Assembly: GCA_003485715.1 (NCBI GenBank)
Contig: DNIF01000117.1
Coordinates: forward strand, 1-5,067
Length of the DNA: 5,067 nt
Direction of reading: 5' to 3'
Origin: Gammaproteobacteria bacterium
GTDB taxonomy: Bacteria > Pseudomonadota > Gammaproteobacteria > UBA7966
The notes beneath the pieces are model-generated. The model had not been told where the DNA came from. It saw only the letters and a program-made list of their open reading frames with translations, and ran no database searches. Positions 1 through 5,067 of the stretch are shown here, in pieces. The translations under genes and the position numbers were made by a program. How positions within the stretch are numbered: the first letter of the stretch is position 1; each line of letters opens with the position of its first letter.

Positions 1-308
1 TCCGCACCCGGGGTCGCCACGATGAGCCGACCCCGCTCGGCTAACAGAGGTGCCAGAATCGCGGTGTACCAGCCGGTTCCCGGCAGAAGCTCCACCACGG
101 TGTCGTCCGGCTGTACACCGAAGAAGCCGAGTGTCTCCGCTGGATGACGATGTACATCGCGGGCTCGCTCTTTCGCCGTGCGTTCGGGTGACGCCAGCAG
201 CACCGACCAGTCGATGTCCGCAGCCTTGACCACAGGTACCTGAAGCAGCGCCGAGAGCAGCACCAGCGAGGCCGAGCCGATGAAGTTGGTCGCGGGAAAA
301 AACTGCAT
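1..308 (-). CDS. Predicted exported class I SAM-dependent methyltransferase (COG4798-like), N-terminal part
   Basis: Only the first 102 codons are in the window; the gene continues past the left edge. Translating the minus strand from ATG at 308-306 gives a hydrophobic stretch at about residues 9-27 ending in VKAAD, which looks like a type I signal peptide cleaved near residue 29 or 30, although its n-region has no Lys or Arg. After that come RDVHRHPAETLGFFG (residues 50-64) and VVELLPGTGWYTAILAPLL (71-89). The second block is the SAM-binding motif I in the form typical of the predicted methyltransferases with a PG-x-GWYT loop. A GAGGA Shine-Dalgarno sequence (plus positions 316-320) lies 7 nt before the ATG, which supports the start. 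The gene is 107 bp downstream of thiC on the same strand, so read-through from thiC is possible. The substrate is unknown. The family match is from memory of its motif; the methyltransferase fold is secure, the exported location less so. Confidence 0.85.
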   Translation of the reverse strand, partial: MQFFPATNFIGSASLVLLSALLQVPVVKAADIDWSVLLASPERTAKERARDVHRHPAETLGFFGVQPDDTVVELLPGTGWYTAILAPLLAERGRLIVATPGA

Positions 309-323
309 GGATTATTCCTCGAT

Positions 324-338
324 GCCCCGGTCCGGGGC
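324..338. repeat. Perfect GC palindrome between thiC and the methyltransferase gene
   Basis: Seven bases, GCCCCGG, are mirrored by CCGGGGC around a single central base. As RNA it could form a 5-bp all-GC stem with a 5-nt loop. It ends 3 nt before the Shine-Dalgarno sequence of the leftward methyltransferase gene and lies about 77 nt beyond the thiC stop. There is no T-run on either side, so it is not a standard intrinsic terminator. It could be a small attenuating hairpin, a protein site or chance in GC-rich DNA. The rest of the 309-415 gap shows no other clear signal. Confidence 0.4.
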
Positions 339-415
339 CAGAGATTCAGCGTTTCGGGTGCGGCGAGACGGGCGTCCACCGGCCGCAAGCAGTGCCGTGT
401 TCTCGGCGTGCATCC

Positions 416-2296
<1,881 letters not shown>

Positions 2297-2383
2297 GGTG
2301 ACCGTTGCTCACTGAGGTGGGATTGCGGAGTCGGCCGGGGTGCGCAAGAGAGAGCACGCCGCACCATGCGAAGGCGGTGCGGA
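2297..2383 (-). promoter_or_regulatory. Probable riboswitch expression platform in the thiC leader
   Basis: This is the 87-nt leader between the riboswitch aptamer and the thiC ATG. Right after the aptamer P1 stem, CCGCACC (2382-2376) pairs perfectly with GGTGCGG (2365-2359) to make a 7-bp hairpin with a 10-nt loop. A third segment, CGCACC (2344-2339), can replace the first in pairing with GGTGCG. The loop-side stretch CATGGTG (2368-2362) is also an exact complement of CACCATG (2300-2294), which contains the thiC start codon. No U-run follows the hairpin, so control of translation or Rho-dependent termination seems likelier than an intrinsic terminator. The complementarities are seen directly; their use in switching is inferred. 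The only Shine-Dalgarno candidate is a poor GTGAGC about 15 nt from the ATG. Confidence 0.55.
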
Positions 2384-2459
2384 GACTTCCCTACGCCGGT
2401 ACGAGCCGGTTCAGGTTCAAAGGGTATGTCTCAGCCGGCAATGCCCGGCACCCCTAGCC
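2384..2459 (-). promoter_or_regulatory. TPP riboswitch aptamer (THI element)
   Basis: Read on the minus strand, the region has all the conserved blocks of the TPP aptamer in order: AGGGGTGCC (from 2455), the pyrimidine-sensing CTGAGA (2434-2429), TACCCTTTGAACCTGA (2426-2411), then CCGG...TACCGGCGTAGGGAAG down to 2386. Stems can be drawn: P1 GGCT (2459-2456) with AGTC (2387-2384), including one G-U pair; P2 GGGT with ACCC; P3 GCCGG with CCGGC; P5 CCGG with CCGG. The first arm carries the CUGAGA block that recognises the pyrimidine ring of TPP, and the second arm binds the pyrophosphate. In proteobacteria this aptamer represses thiC when TPP is plentiful. Its position and strand, 87 nt before the thiC ATG, fit that role exactly. 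Confidence 0.97.
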
Positions 2460-2483
2460 GATCAGGAAGCTAGCACATATACT
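2455..2483 (+). promoter_or_regulatory. Possible promoter for the rightward PCMT-tolC operon
   Basis: TATACT at 2478-2483 differs from the sigma-70 -10 consensus by one base. A weak -35 candidate, TAGCCG (2455-2460), lies 17 bp upstream with three of six matches. Transcription would start near 2490 and leave an untranslated leader of about 45 nt before the ATG at 2535. The -10 box overlaps the -10 candidate of the leftward thiC promoter on the opposite strand, so the two polymerases could compete. Confidence 0.35.
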
Positions 2484-2504
2484 GCTTGTGGGTGTCTCTG
2501 CTAT
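2476..2504 (-). promoter_or_regulatory. Possible thiC promoter
   Basis: On the minus strand TATATG (2481-2476) could act as a -10 box. Transcription would then start near 2469, about 10 nt before the riboswitch P1 stem, which is where a riboswitch transcript should begin. The -35 region about 16 nt further upstream (TAGCAG, 2503-2498) is a poor match to the sigma-70 consensus, so the call rests mainly on position. Confidence 0.3.
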
Positions 2505-2534
2505 TTCAAACCTTACGACTCAATGGGTTAACGC

Positions 2535-3188
2535 ATGAATTTCGAGCTAGCCCGCACTAACATGGTGGCCCAGCAGTTGCGCACCTGGGATGTACTGGAC
2601 ACGTACACACTGAGCGCCTTCTCGGAGCTTCCGCGCGAGCACTTCATGCCCGCCGCCTATCGCCGCCTGGCCTACAGCGACAGTGCCATCCCCATCGGTT
2701 GCGGCCAGTACACCATGCCCCCGAAGACCGAGGCGCGCATGCTGCAGGCGCTTGCACCCCAACCGGGTGAGCGGGCACTCGAGATCGGCACCGGCTGCGG
2801 CTTCGTCACCGCATTGCTGGGGCGCAGTTGCCGATCTGTCCTGAGCGTCGAGATCGAGCCGGAACTGCATCACTCTGCCCGGCAGCGTCTTGCCGGGGCC
2901 TGGGGCCGAAACGTACGCCTGCATCTGGGCGATGGCCTGCATGGCTGGCCAGCCGAAGGTCCGTACGATGTGATTGCCGTCACGGGCTCGGTCGCCGAGG
3001 TGGATCCTGCCCTGCTCGCACAATTAGCCCCCGGTGGCAGGCTGTTCATCGTGGTCGGACAGCCCCCGGTCATGGCGGCGCGGCTCATCACCCGACTGGG
3101 CGACGATACGTACAGCAGCGAGGTCCTGTTCGAAACCCTGCTCGCGCCCCTCAAGGGCGCAGAGCCCCGCTCGCGCTTCACCCTCTGA
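2535..3188 (+). CDS. Protein-L-isoaspartate O-methyltransferase (PCMT) family protein
   Basis: The 217-residue protein has the N-terminal block seen in PCMT-family proteins next to tolC: NMVAQQLRTWDVLD (residues 9-22), LPREHFMPAAYRRLAY (32-47) and AIPIGCGQ (51-58). A Rossmann-type SAM fold follows: motif I LEIGTGCGF (82-90), the acidic post-I loop SVEIEPEL (104-111), GDGLHGWP, and a C-terminal APGGRLFIVVG strand. True isoaspartyl methyltransferases transfer methyl from SAM to isoaspartyl residues in damaged proteins. Here the segment after GxGQ reads YTMPPKTEARML, without the Ser expected in the QTIS-x-P motif of the repair enzyme. It may therefore be a paralogue with another substrate. The ATG at 2535 gives the family's usual N-terminus; the only Shine-Dalgarno hint is a weak ATGGG at 2523-2527. 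It leads the tolC transcription unit and is cytoplasmic, with no signal peptide or membrane segment. The family is secure; the repair activity is not. Confidence 0.92.
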   Translation: MNFELARTNMVAQQLRTWDVLDTYTLSAFSELPREHFMPAAYRRLAYSDSAIPIGCGQYTMPPKTEARMLQALAPQPGERALEIGTGCGFVTALLGRSCRSVLSVEIEPELHHSARQRLAGAWGRNVRLHLGDGLHGWPAEGPYDVIAVTGSVAEVDPALLAQLAPGGRLFIVVGQPPVMAARLITRLGDDTYSSEVLFETLLAPLKGAEPRSRFTL

Positions 3189-3228
3189 TGCATCCGCGGG
3201 CGGGCAACGCATCGATGGGCTTACCGCC

Positions 3229-4689
3229 GTGCGCCTAGACGATTCGTCGCGACCGCCTGCCCCGCATAGTAGGCCAGGGAACTCACCCCTGCGTGCGGCC
3301 GCGAGGCACGGCACCAACACCGTCCTTGCCTTGCTGGTGGCCTGCCTTTTCGCCACCGAGGCAGCGGCCGTAGTCGTCACGCTGAGTGAGGTGTTCACTG
3401 CCGCGGAGGCCTCCGATCCACTGCTCGCCGGAGAACGCGCCACCCTGGGTGCCACCCGTGAACTGCGCCCACAGGCCGAGGCCCGGGTCAGTCGTCCGAC
3501 CCTGCGCGGTACTGGTGCCGTCAACTTCAACTATCAGGACATCGTCGCCGACTTCGGCACCGGCCGCGTGGGCTTCGATGGTCGCAGTTGGAGCATCAAC
3601 CTTGCCCAGCCCATCTACCGTGCCGACCGCCGCGCCCGGCTCTCCCAGGCCGACACTCAGATCCGCGGCCAGGAACTGCGCGTTGATGCCACGCGCCAGT
3701 CGCTGGTCACACGGGTGGTGGAACGCTACTTCGATGTCCTTGGCGCACAGGACAACCTGAGCTTTGCCGAAGCGGAACAGGATTCCCTCTCCCGCCAGCT
3801 CGAGCAGACCCGCGAGCGCTTCGACGTCGGCCTCATCGCCATCACGGATGTCCAGGAGTCTCAGGCCGGCTACGATCTGGCACTCGCCACGGCCATTGCG
3901 GCCGCCAACGAGGTCAACGAGGCCCGTGAGGCCCTGCGCGAGATCACCGGTGAGTATCACGAGGAGCTGATGCCACTCTCGGCCGAGTTCGAGCCCGCCC
4001 TGCCGGAGCCGGCCGATATCGACTCCTGGACCGAGACCGCGCTGAAACAGAACCTGCGCGTGGCGGCCTCGCTGGCCGACACCGAAGCAGCCGGCCTCGG
4101 CATCAATGTGGCCGAGGCTGCGCGCTATCCGACGGTGGATGCCGTGGGCAGCGCCGGCTTCCGCCGTTTCGGCGGTCAGTTCGGCGACGCCGAGATCATG
4201 GCTGGCGACATCGGTCTGCAGGTGAACGTGCCCTTCTACATGGGCGGGGACATCAGCTCACGCACACGCGAGGCCAGTGCCCGACACAGCGTTGCTATCC
4301 ACGCCCTCGAACGCACGCGGCGCGAAATCCATCGGGGTGTGCGCGACGCCTACAACGCGGTGGTAAATGGCGTTAGCCGGATCCGTGCCCTGCGGCAGGC
4401 GGTAGTCTCCACCCAGACCTCGCTCGAGGCCACCCAGGCTGGCTTCGAGGTGGGAACCCGGACCACCGTCGATCTGGTGGTGGCGGAACGCGATGTGTCC
4501 CGTGCACGACGCGATTATGCGCGCGCGCGCTACGACTACATCCTCGCGACCATCCGCCTGCGCGAGGCGGCCGGAACCCTCGATCCGGTCATCCTCGTCG
4601 CGCTCGATCGCTTCCTCGCCGGCAAGCGCGCAGCCGACGGCTCCGACAGCCCGCTCTTCAGCCAGGACACACAACCGGCCCGCCGATGA
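3229..4689 (+). CDS. tolC: TolC family outer-membrane efflux/secretion channel
   Basis: TolC trimers form a channel across the outer membrane and periplasm that joins inner-membrane pumps (RND, ABC, MFS) or type I secretion systems to the outside. From GTG 3229 the protein has 486 residues; from CTG 3289 it has 466. Both suit the family. Numbered from GTG, the signal peptide core VLALLVACLFA (32-42) ends at ATEAAA, with likely cleavage after residue 47. Two homologous halves follow, each with coiled-coil helices and a beta pair: SWSINLAQPIYRADR (about 120) in the first half, GLQVNVPFYMGGDISSR (from 329) in the second. RFDVGLIAITDVQESQAGYD and AGFEVGTRTTVDLVV closely match E. coli TolC. The LVAC at 36-39 resembles a lipobox, but the AAA cleavage site fits better. 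No in-frame ATG lies between 3034 and the signal peptide. The gene begins 40 bp after the PCMT-like gene and overlaps the next gene by 4 bases. Family secure; start uncertain. Confidence 0.95.
   Translation: MRLDDSSRPPAPHSRPGNSPLRAAARHGTNTVLALLVACLFATEAAAVVVTLSEVFTAAEASDPLLAGERATLGATRELRPQAEARVSRPTLRGTGAVNFNYQDIVADFGTGRVGFDGRSWSINLAQPIYRADRRARLSQADTQIRGQELRVDATRQSLVTRVVERYFDVLGAQDNLSFAEAEQDSLSRQLEQTRERFDVGLIAITDVQESQAGYDLALATAIAAANEVNEAREALREITGEYHEELMPLSAEFEPALPEPADIDSWTETALKQNLRVAASLADTEAAGLGINVAEAARYPTVDAVGSAGFRRFGGQFGDAEIMAGDIGLQVNVPFYMGGDISSRTREASARHSVAIHALERTRREIHRGVRDAYNAVVNGVSRIRALRQAVVSTQTSLEATQAGFEVGTRTTVDLVVAERDVSRARRDYARARYDYILATIRLREAAGTLDPVILVALDRFLAGKRAADGSDSPLFSQDTQPARR
3276..3280 (+). 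promoter_or_regulatory. Shine-Dalgarno-like AGGGA upstream of a possible CTG start of tolC
   Basis: AGGGA sits 8 nt before CTG 3289-3291, which is in the tolC frame. Starting there would give an n-region of RAAARHGTN and then the hydrophobic core, a signal peptide of ordinary size. The GTG at 3229 has only ATGGG (3215-3219), 9 nt upstream. This site is the main reason to doubt the GTG start. Confidence 0.4.
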
Positions 4690-5067
4690 ACACGACCACC
4701 ACCGTACCCCTTCATTTATCCGATGCCGCCCGTGCGCAACTGATTGTCATCGACGTACAGGAACGGCTTTGCGCGGCCATGCCGGCCAAGGTTCTGAGTC
4801 GCGTCGTCCAGAACGCGCGGCTACTGGTGACGGCGGCCGCCAGGCTCGGCGTTCCTCTACTGGTAAGCGAGCAATACCCAACCGGTCTGGGAGGCACCCT
4901 GGCCGAATTGCGCGATCTGCTGCCTGCGGGATTCTCACCCGTGGCGAAGACGCGCTTCTCCCTGGCCGGGCTCGAAGCGGTCGAGGCAAGCCTGGCCAGC
5001 GAGGATCAGCGAACGGAGCTGGTGTTGCTGGGCATGGAGGCACATGTCTGTGTGCTGCAGACAGCCT
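4686..5067 (+). CDS. Isochorismatase-family cysteine hydrolase, N-terminal part
   Basis: The first 127 codons are present and the gene runs off the right edge. The product shows the cysteine hydrolase fold of the isochorismatase superfamily: LIVIDVQERL (residues 19-28) with catalytic Asp23, LLVSEQYPTGLG (58-69), VAKTRFS (86-92) with catalytic Lys88, and VLLGMEAHVCVLQTA (113-127) with nucleophile Cys122. All three residues of the expected triad are present. The SEQYP-x-GLG and GMEAHVCVLQT forms are those of the ISOC1/YcaC-like hydrolases rather than of EntB-type isochorismatases, so enterobactin-type siderophore synthesis is not implied. The substrate is unknown; related enzymes hydrolyse amides or act on small metabolites. 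The ATG overlaps the tolC stop (ATGA), with no strong Shine-Dalgarno, which suggests translation coupled to tolC. No signal peptide is visible, so it should be cytoplasmic. Confidence 0.92.
   Translation, partial: MNTTTTVPLHLSDAARAQLIVIDVQERLCAAMPAKVLSRVVQNARLLVTAAARLGVPLLVSEQYPTGLGGTLAELRDLLPAGFSPVAKTRFSLAGLEAVEASLASEDQRTELVLLGMEAHVCVLQTA

Noticed and set aside
2359..2382. Intrinsic terminator after the TPP riboswitch
   Set aside because: The hairpin is strong, but what follows is CGTGCTCTCTCTTG, with no run of T residues, so it is treated as part of a translational or Rho-dependent platform instead.
2340..2531. Small plus-strand open frame of 63 codons just before the PCMT-like gene
   Set aside because: It spans the reverse complement of the TPP riboswitch, whose conserved bases explain the sequence. 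No clear ribosome site or protein family was seen.
3034..3228. Extension of tolC back to the in-frame ATG at 3034
   Set aside because: It would lie inside the conserved end of the PCMT-like gene in another frame, and would put about 85 non-homologous residues before the signal peptide.
3188..3238. Sixteen-codon frame starting at TGATG on the stop of the PCMT-like gene
   Set aside because: The coupling geometry is suggestive of a leader peptide, but it has no known peptide sequence or conservation evidence and could easily arise by chance.
3334..3345. Lipobox LVAC suggesting that TolC is a lipoprotein like OprM
   Set aside because: Residues after the Cys remain hydrophobic and lead to a good type I cleavage site (ATEAAA). 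The protein otherwise matches non-lipidated TolC.
3283..3960. Open frame of 225 codons on the minus strand
   Set aside because: It is antisense to the well-conserved TolC coding frame and has no recognisable motifs.

Overview
The window is GC-rich, densely coded DNA from a proteobacterium. The set of genes (thiC under a TPP riboswitch, a PCMT-family methyltransferase directly before tolC, and a signal-peptide-bearing methyltransferase of the COG4798 type) fits a gammaproteobacterium. A high-GC lineage such as Ectothiorhodospiraceae or a relative is my guess from gene order and composition, not something proved here. There are no mobile elements, CRISPR repeats, tRNA or rRNA genes.

Layout. 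The left half is read leftwards on the minus strand. A TPP riboswitch (2384-2459) and a structured leader (2297-2383) precede thiC (416-2296), the HMP-phosphate synthase of thiamine biosynthesis. After a 107-bp gap comes the start of a predicted exported SAM-dependent methyltransferase that runs off the left edge (1-308). The right half is read rightwards from the same 238-bp divergent intergenic region: a PCMT-family methyltransferase (2535-3188), tolC (about 3229 or 3289 to 4689), and an isochorismatase-family cysteine hydrolase (4686 to beyond the right edge) that overlaps tolC by four bases.

How the genes work together. thiC is controlled by the product of its own pathway: TPP binding to the leader RNA should lower ThiC synthesis. 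The rightward genes look like one transcription unit built around the TolC outer-membrane channel. The PCMT-like protein and the hydrolase are probably cytoplasmic, and I see no direct biochemical link between them and TolC.

I found no clear previously undescribed system. The points most worth a second look are the set of competing complementary segments between the riboswitch and the thiC start codon, the lack of an ATG start for tolC (GTG or possibly CTG), changed positions in the predicted TolC gate, and the missing canonical serine in the PCMT-like protein.
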